A program made the position numbers and the translations under genes. The notes under the pieces were generated by a model. That model was not told where the DNA came from and ran no database searches. It saw nothing but the letters and a program-made list of their open reading frames with translations. This document shows, in pieces, positions 52,668 to 63,524 of a stretch of 64,000 bases of DNA. This stretch comes from Kazachstania africana CBS 2517 (lineage: Eukaryota > Ascomycota > Saccharomycetes > Saccharomycetales > Saccharomycetaceae), in the NCBI RefSeq assembly GCF_000304475.1, contig NC_018949.1, forward strand, positions 1-64,000, in the 5' to 3' direction. Each line of letters opens with the position of its first letter. Position 1 is the first letter of the stretch.

Positions 52668-54641
52668 TTATATACCAAATTTGAGCCAATCTAATTCATC
52701 GGCAGTTATAGCGTTTTTATTGATATCTTCACTGTTTGATTTTGAAATTGGTGTTGTAGCCACGGCGCTTGACGTAAATGATTCTTTTATCGTACCGGTT
52801 TCTGAGTTATCATTAAATTCGAATGAATTTTGTAACTGTTGCGATAGTAATGACTTATGTGGTTGTTGTTGGTTTTGCACTTGTTCTGTCGTTTCGAACA
52901 GCTCGCTACTAGGTTTCGTAGTTGGTTGGGCACCTTGTTGTGGTTGTTGTTGTTGCCTTTGGGTAGATGACCAACTGTTCATTGTAATTGTTGAACTGCT
53001 ACTTTTCCCCAACGAAGATTGATTGTTATTTACAGGCTGTCGTTGATATTGATCTTGATTCTGTAGTTGATGCAAAGATACTGCCATGAAAGATGATGAA
53101 TACGATGGATTTCGTGACAATTTTCTTCTTGGTATTGTGATACCAGATCTACTAGTAGAAGTTGAAAAGAGACTGGGCTGTAAAGGTGAGTTTGCCGACA
53201 TAAATTGGGTACTATTTGTCATACTGTTGTTACTGTTTGGCTGTCTCGGAGATGATGCATTACTATCGTTCAAACCGTTAGCGAAAATATTGTTGTAATT
53301 ACCACTACTTCCAGTACTTGAAGATAACGATGAAATCGAAGGTTTTGGTAATATTGGTACAATTGATCTAGATGAGGATGATCTGTTAGAAGTATTAGAT
53401 GAAGTACTATTTCTTCTTGAAATTCTATTACTATTGTTGGTACTAATTGCTTCAAAATGAGAATCTGAATTATTATTTATTATTGAAGGAGATTGTGCCC
53501 CAGAGGTCCGTTTATGTTTTGAGCTTGCCGTCATCTTTGTTGTTGCAGTTGTCGCCATTGCAGTAGAAAGAACAGGAGCAACAAAATTCTTGGCCGCTGG
53601 CAGTATGTTATTATTTTTATTGATATTAATAGTATCAGTTTGTGTATATCTATCATATTCAGAGTGCTCGAAATGTCGTTGACGGGGTTGTTCTTGTAAT
53701 TTTTTTGCTCTCTTTTTGGAGTTTCTTTTCTTTATAACATCAGTTTTCAAAGAGAGAGGTCTCATGGTACCATGTAACTTTTGAAATAAACCACATGCAT
53801 TGCATAAAGCATTCCCATTTGGATCTCTCCTCCACAGGGGTGTCTTAAGAGTTTTACAGTTAAAACATTGAATTTGCGGTTTTTTATGCATATTACTGCT
53901 AGTTAAACTATTTTGACTCGTTGATAATTCAGACACAGAAGGTTTCCTTTTATTGATATTGGTTAATGATGTCATTGATGGTTGTTTTGTTATTGGATTT
54001 TTTCGTACGGAATTTGCAGTATTCATGGAACTTAAGGGTATTGTTGATGGGTCATTATTTTTGGTGAACATGGATGGTTTATAAAAGGAATCTTCTCTCT
54101 TGATATAATTGTTTGATGAATGCGGTATAGATGGAGATGAAGCGAAAAGGGAAGAAGTTGTATTATTGCTAATAAAATTCATATAATTATTTGAATAGGA
54201 ATTTGAAAATAATGGATTATTTTTACTAAGATTATTATTATTGTTATTGAAATGGCTTTGATCTGAACTATAACTGTTAGGTGCACTTAAAGTTGCTGAA
54301 TCACTTGAATTGCTTGGAGTCATTTGTAAAGTATCGACGTTAAAATCCCAAAATTGAGCAATTTCACCATTTTGTTGATTAGAAATATCAATTGGATCGA
54401 CATTTGCATTTGAAGATGCATGTTGCGGTGTTTGTACTACATGGCTAAACCCCGTAGATGGCAATCGCTGCATTACACTATGTTGATTATTATTGTTGTC
54501 TGTACTATCATTTTCACTTTTCAAAGTGACTTTCGAGCTAGTTTTTGAATTGACATCTAAAGAACTGAGATTCAAATCGTCATTACCCATCGGAGTGAAA
54601 AAAGCGCCGAAATTGATATCATCAGGTAATGCCTCCAACAT
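52668..54641 (-). CDS. GLN3: GATA activator Gln3 (5' end may extend upstream)
   Basis: Gln3 (YER040W) is the nitrogen-catabolite GATA activator held in the cytosol by Ure2 when nitrogen is good. From the ATG at 54641 there are 657 residues (730 in S. cerevisiae). The GATA zinc finger lies at about 259-283 (Cys259, 262, 280, 283; [18 protein letters not shown]) with a basic tail (about 303-314). Conserved regions are the acidic [23 protein letters not shown] (about 91-113) and the C-terminal [11 protein letters not shown]. Asn- and Gln-rich tracts are common. Upstream, conserved coding sequence continues in frame to about 54743 without an ATG and joins another frame with an ATG at 54784; see the next entry. 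Confidence 0.95.
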   Translation of the reverse strand: MLEALPDDINFGAFFTPMGNDDLNLSSLDVNSKTSSKVTLKSENDSTDNNNNQHSVMQRLPSTGFSHVVQTPQHASSNANVDPIDISNQQNGEIAQFWDFNVDTLQMTPSNSSDSATLSAPNSYSSDQSHFNNNNNNLSKNNPLFSNSYSNNYMNFISNNTTSSLFASSPSIPHSSNNYIKREDSFYKPSMFTKNNDPSTIPLSSMNTANSVRKNPITKQPSMTSLTNINKRKPSVSELSTSQNSLTSSNMHKKPQIQCFNCKTLKTPLWRRDPNGNALCNACGLFQKLHGTMRPLSLKTDVIKKRNSKKRAKKLQEQPRQRHFEHSEYDRYTQTDTININKNNNILPAAKNFVAPVLSTAMATTATTKMTASSKHKRTSGAQSPSIINNNSDSHFEAISTNNSNRISRRNSTSSNTSNRSSSSRSIVPILPKPSISSLSSSTGSSGNYNNIFANGLNDSNASSPRQPNSNNSMTNSTQFMSANSPLQPSLFSTSTSRSGITIPRRKLSRNPSYSSSFMAVSLHQLQNQDQYQRQPVNNNQSSLGKSSSSTITMNSWSSTQRQQQQPQQGAQPTTKPSSELFETTEQVQNQQQPHKSLLSQQLQNSFEFNDNSETGTIKESFTSSAVATTPISKSNSEDINKNAITADELDWLKFGI

Positions 54642-54784
54642 TGAGTCGAATACATCTGTATTATTGAAATGATTGAATTGTTCTGTATTGTTATGAAATC
54701 GATGGTCGTCAGCACTCAGCAGGTCATAGAAATTTGAATCTCGGGATGCTTATTATCTTTGGGGGTTGTACTTTTTTTAGACAT
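54642..54784 (-). other. GLN3: Conserved GLN3 5' coding extension with frame break
   Basis: Upstream of the 54641 ATG the GLN3 frame is open back to about 54743 and encodes a Tyr-Asp-Leu-Leu motif and an FDS just before MLEALPDD, which align with residues of the S. cerevisiae Gln3 N-terminus. No ATG exists in that frame. An ATG at 54784 opens a frame reading [15 protein letters not shown], which ends at a stop 69 bases later. A single-base change near 54740-54746 (a CCC run) would link the two frames. No intron branch point is visible here. Either an assembly indel, a real frameshift, or a shortened Gln3 is possible. Confidence 0.65.
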
Positions 54785-54980
54785 CCTAGATATAATGCGT
54801 TAAAAGAACCTTCTCTTTAAAAGAATATTAATTTATCTTTATTTTTATCGTTACAGAAAGAATTTATTAAATTCTCCACCGGGCTTCTTTCTGAAGAAAA
54901 GGGAAAGGAAAGAAGTGGTATTTTTTTGTTTTCGTTATTAATGTGATGAATGGCTCTTGGATCCTAACCAACAGAGCTTT

Positions 54981-55304
54981 TTAAACTGTGATATAAGCTT
55001 TTCGAAGATGATTAAATTGCAGAGATTTAAAGCTCAATGACTCTTTATGATGTGTGTATACCTTTTCAAATTTTTCTTGAATAATTTCGTCTTGCAGTTT
55101 CCCGTATGACGAGAGTAGCCATTTGAAAAAGTAACCACCGCACATTACCCGGACCGGCATAGCCACATATTGAATTAGGCGGCGTTGGAACTCACTGCTT
55201 TCGAACGAGGAGAGGTACAGTTGAGTAGAACTGGTTATGTACGGCCAGATGGCAGTGAGACTGGGGTGGGACGAGTCACGAGTGGAAGATGTTGCATGTC
55301 TCAT
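54981..55304 (-). CDS. Small hypothetical protein, one hydrophobic segment
   Basis: The 107-residue frame starts at an ATG at 55304 and stops at 54981. A Ser/Thr-rich N-terminus is followed by one moderately hydrophobic segment (about 46-67, with YVAMPVRVMCGGYFFKWLL) and an amphipathic, charged C-terminal helix (about 70-90). No family recognised. It lies between GLN3, in the same direction, and the tRNA-Phe gene, 40 bases away on the other strand. It could be a real small membrane protein or a chance ORF. Confidence 0.4.
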   Translation of the reverse strand: MRHATSSTRDSSHPSLTAIWPYITSSTQLYLSSFESSEFQRRLIQYVAMPVRVMCGGYFFKWLLSSYGKLQDEIIQEKFEKVYTHHKESLSFKSLQFNHLRKAYITV

Positions 55305-55344
55305 AGTGGTGTGTTGTGGAACAATCAGAATACATCAAAAAGTA

Positions 55345-55440
55345 GCGGATTTAGCTCAGTTGGGAGAGCGCCAGACTGAAGATTGTTAATTTCGGTCAAC
55401 TGTTATCTGGAGGTCCTGTGTTCGATCCACAGAATTCGCA
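55345..55440 (+). tRNA. tF(GAA): tRNA-Phe(GAA) with 23-base intron
   Basis: The mature 73 bases fold as yeast tRNA-Phe: acceptor stem GCGGATT with AATTCGC including the G4-U69 pair, D-arm with GCTCAGTTGGGAGAGC, anticodon GAA followed by an intron at 55383-55405, and T-arm with GTTCGATC. The intron holds TTCGG, able to pair with the anticodon stem-loop region as in S. cerevisiae. The internal A and B boxes are intact. A T6 run at 55445-55450 serves as terminator. Confidence 0.98.
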
Positions 55441-55444
55441 TTTA

Positions 55445-55450
55445 TTTTTT
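55445..55450 (+). terminator. RNA polymerase III terminator
   Basis: Six T residues 5 bases after the tRNA 3' end, with a further T-run just beyond. Confidence 0.8.
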
Positions 55451-55731
55451 AACGTTTTTTTTTATTTTGCTTGGCATACAATAATCGATGTTTGAATTGT
55501 GAGTAATTTGTTAGCATTCATTATCATTAGTTAATTGCACAAATACAGTTTATTTCAACCTAGAAATATAATAATACAAATTTTTTAGATAGATTATATA
55601 AAAATTTTTTTTTTCTTTTAGTCAATTTTAGATTAATACTTTAGTTAAGAAACTTAAAGTCAACTAGGGAAGGTGGGATAGATACAAAAAATCATACAAT
55701 TTTTTTTTATAGTTTTGAAAAGCTATAGCGA

Positions 55732-57189
55732 TTACTCACGTTTAATTTCGTTTGAAAGACCATGCTGATTTTCATTGGCATTCTTGGATGGTTCGTTTTC
55801 TGGTGGATAACATTTTTCCCATTCTTTTAATTTTAATTTATAAGCATCAGTATATTTTGTCTTTTCTTCTGCAGCCAAATTTCTCCATCTTTCACCGATT
55901 AATTTGGTAATTTCAATTAAATTCAAATTTGGATTTTCTTTAACTATAATTGGTCTAATTTCTTGAGTGAATTGAATAAATGGACCACTTGGTCTCTTTG
56001 GAGGTAAAGTTTTCTCATATTCATCTCTTAACACTCTATATTTTTCCCAATTAATTCTAAATTCATCATAGAAAGGTTTTTTCTCATCATCAGTTAATTC
56101 TTTCCATCTTGCACTTGCTAATTTTGATAATTCTGGTACTTTTGCTTCAGGATATTGTCTTAAAAGATCATTTCTAATTGACATTGAGAATAAGAAATAA
56201 GCTGAAGAAGGTCTCTTTGGACCTTGTTTTTTCAATTGTTTTCTCTTTTCAATTCTACTTTGAGTAGTTGATAATTTTTTAACATTTGGTAATTTTGATT
56301 CTTTAGTTGAGTGAGAGTGATTATTTGAACCTTTATTATGATGTTGTTGCTGTTGATGGTGTTGCTGTTGATGGCGATGAGATTGTTGTTGTGGTTGTTG
56401 TTGGAAATGTTGCTGTTGAGGTTGTTGAGCAAATTGTTGTTGTTGTAAAGTAGCAGCCATTTGTTGAGCCAAATGAGGTTGCATAGTTGGATCAATCATA
56501 GTTGGATAAGTATTTAAATTATTTTGGTAGTATCTTTGAACTGAAGGGTTCATGAAGGAAGGATTATTTGAAGCGGCTGCAGCTGCGGCGGCTGCGGCAG
56601 CAGCGGCAGTAGCAGGATTTAGCTGTTGTGAATTTGAATTATTTGATTGATTTGATTGATTTGAAGAGTTGGTAATTCCCAATTGTTGTTGTTGCTTTTG
56701 AGACAATTGAGAAATGAAAGAATTGTACATTAATTCATTGAATTGATTCATGTTACTATTTGCAGCTGAGTTACCATAACCAAAATCTTGTGGGATTGAT
56801 TGAGGATACTGTTGAGGAGCGCCAGTATTTGTTGCAGCAGTATTAGCGGCAGTATTAGCAGATCCAACGGGATTATTACTTGTACTTGTATTTTGATACG
56901 CGTAAATAGGTTGTTGAGATGGAATATTTGGATTTGGTGATTGTTGTTGATATTGAGGTTGAAATTGAGATTGATACAAAGAAGGTTGTTGTAACATAGC
57001 GGATTGATTATGAGGATCTTGTTGTTGTTGTTGTTGCTGTTGTTGATCCAATTGTTGATATTGTAAAGCGGCGTGATCTTGACCTAAATTGAAAGCAGCA
57101 GGATTTGTAGCAGTTGCAGCACTTTGATTTGAATTAGAGGGATCATCTAATTTTGAATGAATGTTTGGCATTTGCATGTTGTTATTCAT
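55732..57189 (-). CDS. IXR1: HMG-box regulator Ixr1
   Basis: Ixr1 (YKL032C) binds cisplatin-bent DNA and represses hypoxic genes; it also sets dNTP pools. The 485 residues (597 in S. cerevisiae) contain two HMG boxes in tandem at about 324-392 (KRPSSAYFLFSMSIRNDLLRQY) and 397-462 (KRPSGPFIQFTQEIRPIIVKEN), plus long Gln tracts (about 44-57 and 245-284) and a poly-Ala run (194-206). Gln tract lengths vary between strains and species. The start is the ATG at 57189. It converges with the tRNA-Phe gene. Confidence 0.95.
   Translation of the reverse strand: MNNNMQMPNIHSKLDDPSNSNQSAATATNPAAFNLGQDHAALQYQQLDQQQQQQQQQDPHNQSAMLQQPSLYQSQFQPQYQQQSPNPNIPSQQPIYAYQNTSTSNNPVGSANTAANTAATNTGAPQQYPQSIPQDFGYGNSAANSNMNQFNELMYNSFISQLSQKQQQQLGITNSSNQSNQSNNSNSQQLNPATAAAAAAAAAAAASNNPSFMNPSVQRYYQNNLNTYPTMIDPTMQPHLAQQMAATLQQQQFAQQPQQQHFQQQPQQQSHRHQQQHHQQQQHHNKGSNNHSHSTKESKLPNVKKLSTTQSRIEKRKQLKKQGPKRPSSAYFLFSMSIRNDLLRQYPEAKVPELSKLASARWKELTDDEKKPFYDEFRINWEKYRVLRDEYEKTLPPKRPSGPFIQFTQEIRPIIVKENPNLNLIEITKLIGERWRNLAAEEKTKYTDAYKLKLKEWEKCYPPENEPSKNANENQHGLSNEIKRE
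56577..56612. repeat. Poly-Ala codon run in IXR1
   Basis: A run of alanine codons (GCN mixed) at residues 194-206 of Ixr1, GC-rich in an otherwise AT-rich gene. Length polymorphism is likely. Confidence 0.6.
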
Positions 57190-57873
57190 TGTATAATAGC
57201 TGAATAGTAACTGATTGACGTTATGAGTTATATAGATTAGTTAAACTCTGAAAACAAAAGGCAGTGGATGTTTATTTGTTTGTTTGTTTATTTCGACGAA
57301 GGGAACACGAATTTTACAGGAGAAGGATTTACAGTATTGAGTAGCAGTAGTATACTGTAGTAGTGATTATTGTAGTAGTAATAGTAGTACTAAATAGTGT
57401 TTAGTAGTAGTAGTAGTAGTGATAGTAATGGAGTAGAAGAGAATACAATACGACGACCGAAGTTTGTGCTGTCAGTTGTTGTCAGAATTGTAAGAAGAGT
57501 TGTAAGGAGCGGGAGAATTTTGTTGTAGGAGAGAAAATTTTTCTTGTTGTTTTTTGGTTTCTTCTGTTTTTGCGAGGGTGGCAAATTTTAATTTTTTTGT
57601 GCGTGAGAAATGCGTGCGGTGTTGGGGTGTTGTCACAAAGACGGCCCAGTGGGGAGAAGTATTTTTTTTTAACCCAGCTCGGCGGGTAGATTCTCCCTCT
57701 CTGTGAAAACTCTGGCGCTGCTGTCCCGCGTGTGCCTTCTTCCCCTAGTCGAAACTGTCTGCCCTCCCACCCCCCCCAGCAACACATCTTCTGCCTACAA
57801 CTCTGTATGTTCGCCGTCCGTCCGCCCATCTCCCTGGCCACTTGCCCGATGCACCAGTTCGTGCAAGACGTGC
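57190..57873. other. IXR1 upstream region with trinucleotide and pyrimidine tracts
   Basis: 684 bases. It has a (TAG)n-like microsatellite at about 57354-57429, then a T/G-rich stretch, then a C/T-rich, GC-richer stretch at about 57660-57870 including a C8 run near 57771. No ORF with support. Confidence 0.5.
57354..57429. repeat. TAG/CTA trinucleotide microsatellite
   Basis: Imperfect repeats of TAG with a core of five uninterrupted units near 57404-57418. It lies in the IXR1 upstream region. Confidence 0.55.
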
Positions 57874-58227
57874 TTAACATCTTCTCTGTTCAACTGGCCT
57901 CTCTCTCTCTACTAATTTGTCTAGATTATCAAAACCCGTACTAAACGTCGCCACCATCGAATAATACTCTCTCACTGTCTGCATTAGTAACGCCATATGT
58001 TTCAATTTCATCTGTTTGGTTAAATTATCACGTCTCTTATGTCTACTATCACATCAGGGGCAAACAAATCGTCTTAAATTTGAATGAATCAATCGATGTC
58101 TTTCCGTCCATGATCTCTTGTCAAACTTCTTGTGACAATATTCACATTTGTATCGTCATATTCTCTCCTCTTCTTCCTTATTTAATATATCATTAATATC
58201 GGCCCTTCTTTGGCGATGTTCCTCCAT
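57874..58227 (-). pseudogene. Degraded tandem copy of the C2H2 zinc-finger gene
   Basis: On the minus strand an ATG at 58227 opens a frame of 118 codons to a stop at 57874, interrupted by two TGA codons at 58158-58156 and 58056-58054. The sequence aligns with the intact finger protein at 58635-59291: finger 1 has CEYC and HRLIH, then the second finger reads CP-stop-C where the intact copy has CPWC, and a zinc-ligand His of that finger is Gln. The block HKRRDNL and the KLKHM helix start are kept. The C-terminus after REYY differs. The same orientation and about 400 bases between the two make it a tandem duplication in which this copy lost function. Confidence 0.8.
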
Positions 58228-58634
58228 ACCACCATCTTTTTAATCAGTTTCATCTCAACTCATCGCGTCTTGTCCCGTCTATATATTAGCTTCTATCCAT
58301 CAATTACATAAATATTAACTAATCCTAATCCTTATCCATCCCCCGCCTTATCCATTGTGGTGGTGGTGGTGGCATCTGGCTTATTCCTCTTCTTCTCTAC
58401 ACAATGTATCGAACTTTTCTATATCTCATCGCAACAGAAATTTTTCTCCCATTATCAAATGCATCTTCATGCACTTCATTTCATTCTTGGCACAATCTAG
58501 CATAGTAGAAAAAAAATATCCATTTTTCCTCCGCGGACATCCTCATCCACAGATCTTCTATTCCCAGAATATATTAACTAATCTTACAAATTACACAATA
58601 TATATATGTGACACACATAGTCTCACTCACCCAC
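58228..58634. other. Gap between zinc-finger copies
   Basis: 407 bases, including a GTGGTGGTGGTGGTGG run at 58356-58371. No separate gene seen. Confidence 0.5.
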
Positions 58635-59291
58635 TCATCTCTCCAACCCTATCAAGTGTAGGAATACTCTCTTGATATCTTCCCTATGTAAATACCCACT
58701 ACGCATCAATTCATTCAAATCTTTGTCCTCAAAATCAGTCAATGGATAGTATTCTCTAATGGCTTTCATTAACAACTCCATATGTTTCAATTTAATATGT
58801 TTGAATAAATTGTCTCGTCTCTTATGTTTACTCTTACACCACGGACACAGGAAATTCCTATCATTCGTATGCGAAAGATGATGTCTACGTAACCATGCCT
58901 CCCTCTGAAATATCTTATTACAAACATTGCATCTATAAACACTAGTCACTTCATCTTCATTCTTACCTTCCTCCTTAACGTACGCATACATGCATCGTGG
59001 TTCACTCTCGCGTCTATTGTAATCAATAATAGGTCCTGTTATATTATTACTAGATACAAAATACCCTTGCATTGGTTGTCCAGCAATCACGTATTGCGGT
59101 ACGGGATTGGGTATATATTGTGGTACGGTGACGATATCACCCATTCGTTCAGTATAATTCATCGTATCAGCTGATGGAACATTGGGAACGTAGACTAGCC
59201 GCGGCGATTCTAATCGTTTCCTCTCGAGAAAACCTTGAACATGTGGACGTATCACCGGTTGTTGATTATTACCATTCATTATTTTATTCAT
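58635..59291 (-). CDS. C2H2 zinc-finger transcription factor, unassigned
   Basis: A 218-residue protein with two clear C2H2 fingers: Cys121-Cys124-His137-His141 (CNVCNKIF...HHLSH) and Cys149-Cys152-His165-His170 (CPWCKSKH...HIKLKH). A helical C-terminus (about 171-218, with REDIKRVFLHLIGLER) follows the fingers. The N-terminal 110 residues are Pro- and Asn-rich without a known domain. Among S. cerevisiae proteins Rme1, which also has fingers followed by a C-terminal amphipathic helix, would be my first comparison, but I cannot confirm it. Its neighbour is a broken copy of itself. Its position beside IXR1 is not the S. cerevisiae arrangement. Confidence 0.85.
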   Translation of the reverse strand: MNKIMNGNNQQPVIRPHVQGFLERKRLESPRLVYVPNVPSADTMNYTERMGDIVTVPQYIPNPVPQYVIAGQPMQGYFVSSNNITGPIIDYNRRESEPRCMYAYVKEEGKNEDEVTSVYRCNVCNKIFQREAWLRRHHLSHTNDRNFLCPWCKSKHKRRDNLFKHIKLKHMELLMKAIREYYPLTDFEDKDLNELMRSGYLHREDIKRVFLHLIGLER

Positions 59292-62200
59292 AGTATTGCA
59301 ACTAACTTAATTTCAAGTGAATGAAGATTGTATAAATACACGTATATAGATATATATATATATATATGTAAGAGAAATTATATTTATATGGCATACGTTT
59401 CCATCTTTTATACTGGCATATGGTCACGAAGCCTGCAATTTGCAATAACCGACACAATTTAACAGGAACATTAAATGAAAATCGAGAACCAGCTTTCAAA
59501 ACGGATATGTTTCCTTCAATTACGCAACTTTAAATGTGCGAAGGATGAGACCCATATTTTAATCATACAGATTAAGAAAATATACACAGTAAGCATACTA
59601 GATTAGTAAATCTCTCATTGTATCAGAGAAATACAAAAAAACGAGAGGAATATCTGTCAGTACAGAAACTCTGTAACAAGTTCTTCTCAATAAGAAAAGC
59701 AATATTACTGGTAGTTCGTTTACTTCTGTCTTTAGCAACTCACATTTTTTACACTAAATCTGTCGTACTAATCAACGAAAGAAGTAAATTTATCCGTGTA
59801 ATTGAAGAACGTTTCCTTTAAAAGTATTGTTTTATGTCAGTTCTGCAGCAACTCTTAATGTAAATCTAATAATTTTTTGCACGGGGAAAAACTTTGTTTT
59901 CGTTGCCTCTATGCAAAACTCAGTTTTTTTTTACCGAATTAGTGGACTCACGGCTTACGTTTTCGTTGCACATCATACCCACGTTTAATCTTCGCAAGAG
60001 AATTGGACTACATTCTCAAGCGATTTCCAAGTGCGTGCATAGTTTGAAATTAAGCTTTCTATCTCTTTGACAAAGTCACCGCGGTAACCTCCTTGCCGTT
60101 TTGTATAAAAACAGGTTTTGCTCTTGTGACTTACGTAGTTCCTACTAATGAATGCCGTGCAAGCAAAGGAAACGTGTTATGGATTACACTTCGTGTATTC
60201 TCAATTAACGATTTCAGAGTAAATAGATATGCAACGTGCCTTCAGCTTTCTCCACTAACAACGAATATATTCCAGCTATTGTATACATCTTGTTAAGTAC
60301 TGATCGTACTTTCTGTGGATAAGTTGGTAAGGATTCGCCAAAATTTGATTTACTCATGATTTTCAAGTTGAGTAAGGAGACTACTTAGCCAAGGGAAGAG
60401 AAACATGTTTTTTTTTGTTTCCAAGATTCGCTTCACTTAAAATGGATTTAAAGTTTGTACGCTCTTCATGCAGCCAGGCAGAGAGGGTCAAAGTTTCTTC
60501 GCGTCTTCTTTTCGTTAGAGAAATAGAACCTTGACAAACAGATTGAACCTCAAGTTTCTGTCCACCCCCCCCCCCGCTATACTAACCAACCTTGGAAAAC
60601 AAAACTTCCTGAGTTTTTAAAACAATTAATAAGCTTTGGGAATTGAAACAGCTTTCGACTATATTGTGGAGGAATTAGAATATAAATTAAAACATTTTCC
60701 TTCCACAGTAAAGCCAAATTATAGGATACATTCTGGAGGTGATTCTAGATCTGTCCCCTCGCACATTCTTAAAAGTTACCAATAAGTTCTTGCAGGTCAG
60801 AGTTTCATTAAAAAATATGTAGCTTTCCAGTCAAAATGACTTACAGAGGGTTAAATATGCAAACATTTAGTATTTACACATTAGAAGTGTATTTTTTGAG
60901 TGTTTGCAAAAAGAACCTACTTGGAAAGTTCGTAGAAGTCGTACTATTTAAACACTGATAATTTCAAATGAACTTTAAGTTTTCTTACATAGACGTACGA
61001 GAAATTAGTAGGGAGAAAAAACATTCGAATATTATAATAAGCCAGCACGCCAGGGTAGTGTGAAAATGCAATAAGCAAAAAAGGGGAAAAAATCAGGCAG
61101 GATCTACTGCGGAAATGCTTAGCTGTATTTCCTCAGCTAGGAACGTAGCCAGTTTTTGGAGGTAATTAATGGTGGCTCACGGGCAAGTAGAATTATGCTT
61201 AGTTGCCTATTGGTATAGAGTACTAAGAAGAATTCGTTTGATTTTTCTGGCCTTGCTTAGGTCAATCATTTGGGAGTAAATTGAGGCTCTTGTAGAAATT
61301 TTATTTCCACTTTCCTCCACCCAGTCAATCTGTTGCACGGATCTGAAAACTTGTAAAATTCAGTTCTACGTAATTGCCCAACATACTAAATTCCCCTACC
61401 AGCACATTTTGAAAAGCTTATAAGTAAAATACTTGTGCCATGCACTGTGGGATCCTTGGTGCTGCCTTCTTTTGTTAACAGTTAAAAAAAACTCTTTATC
61501 AAACAATATTTGTTGAACGTGAATATGCCTTATTGTAGACACTTAAACCCGTTATAATGACATAAAAGGTGGTGTTGCCCAAAAAGAGACTATTCTAGCT
61601 CATTTTGGAAGCAAAAAGTGGGCCTTGAAAATTATGATATGCCACTCTGGAGCTTCTCATAAGGTACTACTTCCACTTTGATGTGGGAAAAAAATTCCTT
61701 ATTCAGCACATACATTCTGCTAGATTAACCGTCGAGAGACCTTTTTTCTGTGAAAGCTAATAATCAAGATATAGAGCTAGTTCTGTATAAATCAAACGAT
61801 ACGTGCTGTATGGATCGATTAAACGAAGAAAACACTAAGTTTTACGTTGCGCTGGAATATTACGAGAAAAAGTCTTGTAAACTGGTGGAAGAGCTTGTCA
61901 TAGATTCCAAGATTTAGGAATGGAATGAAACAATGAGAAGAAATGCATAATATTGCACCAATCTAGAGAGAATACCGCAAGGCTATTATAGTTTTTCTAT
62001 TTTTTTGTCATTGCAGAAGGTGGATAGATTCGAGACTTCATAGCAAAAGGAGAAATTAAAAAGTATAATAAAACAAGCTCTTTAAACCTAAGCGCACTAG
62101 CTTAGTAGATCTAACATGAGAAGCAGAGAACGCAATGATTGCTAAAGGCAGCAGTCTTTGGTTTATCCTTTTTTTGTCCATTGTTTCAATAAATAAGTTG

Positions 62201-63524
62201 GCCCTCTTAGAAAATAGGATAATATAATTTATCCATTCTCAATTACTAATCCATCAGTAACGGTAATCTGAGACAATGAGAACTAGACTAGACTATAAAT
62301 GGGGCAACAGCCAAAATAAAACTTGATATAAAGGGGTTGTGCCTGGATTCGTAAGAAGATGAGTTTTGAATTGGTGATGCAATAATTGGGGATATGAAAT
62401 GAAACTTTTGATGCTGCTTTTAAAATAGACAGTCCGTAAAGGATTTGTATGAAGCAAAAGTAGAAAAGTTTTCATGTTCCTTCCAAGATGGATAATTAAC
62501 AGTGTGTCAGAAGGGTGAAGTGCTATGAAATGAATTAGGCAGTTTTACTGTGCGAGGATGTATTGGCCGTTCTTCTTTAAGTAATTGAACGAGTCTACTT
62601 TTTGTTGTGGTATTGCCTGTATTCAAACGAGATGGGTTACTGCCATTGTTCAAAGAGTGAAAGGGGGGTGTAAAATAGGAACTCATCGGGATTTTTTGAT
62701 ATTTTCCCTAGTCTCATGGAACTACATATGAGGGAACAGCAATAAAGTTCCTAGTGAAACAGTTTTTTGCACATAAACCTCATACAGAGAAAGCATGGCT
62801 TTTTGAACTTGTCAAGAAGACGTCATACGTTTGTGCATTTTCCTCAGGAGAATTGCGCCTGTTAAAAAGGCACAAATATTAATACTCCTGCGTCACTCAT
62901 ACATCAGATGCACATTCCGACACAACGAACAGCTTCATAAACGACATTTTTGCGCCGAACCTATCTTTCGTAACATCTAGTTTTTGTGATCAGTAACAGT
63001 TTGGCAGCAAAAACAGAGGAAAAAGTCTTGTTGAAAGTACGAAGGGCACAGCTTTCCGGATCCATTCAACTAACAACATGTATTCTGTTCTGGATTCCTC
63101 GAGAAACCGGTCACAATGGTGAAGCATAACCACAACAGGATCAAACCATGAAAGGAAACGTCTCTGTGTCACAGTCTTCAAAACCCCCCATTAAAAAAAC
63201 CCTCTCATTCTAAAGAAGAAACATGTTCACGATCGCATAACTGCGTTCCTGCAGTCTTGACTCTCATCTTCTTGTTAAAGCAAGCATTGCAGTAGATAAT
63301 CCCATTCTGTGAATCTTCCATTAATCATTTCATCTTGTTAGAGTTATCATTAAAGGCTAATAGAGTTTCTTCTGATGGGATAAAATACGACCGGGTAATA
63401 CAATCTCTGATATCACGAGCAGAAAATTTAAAAAAAATTATACAAAATGTGAAGGTGATAGTAATGCATATTAAGCAACAGATCAAATTTTAATCACAAA
63501 CAGTTTTGGGGGGGTAGCGAAGAA
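59292..63524. other. Gene-poor region of about 4.2 kb
   Basis: No ORF above about 70 codons looks real and no RNA gene was found. G and C homopolymer runs occur (C11 near 60565-60575; G8 near 63507-63514), TATATA tracts lie near 59350-59370, and one TACTAAC sits at about 60578 without a matching 5' splice site nearby. The end of the stretch forms the upstream region of the gene at 63525, with a Reb1-type motif at 63392-63398. Confidence 0.55.
63392..63398 (+). promoter_or_regulatory. Reb1-type site upstream of the partial gene
   Basis: CGGGTAA (preceded by C) 127 bases before the ATG at 63525. Confidence 0.4.

Noticed and set aside
53086..53298. Plus-strand frames inside GLN3, IXR1, YEN1 and RET2
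   Set aside because: They are antisense shadows of the low-complexity coding regions and lack independent support.
60576..60584. TACTAAC branch-point sequence in the 59-63 kb desert
   Set aside because: No GTATGT within a plausible upstream distance and no flanking exon with coding character.
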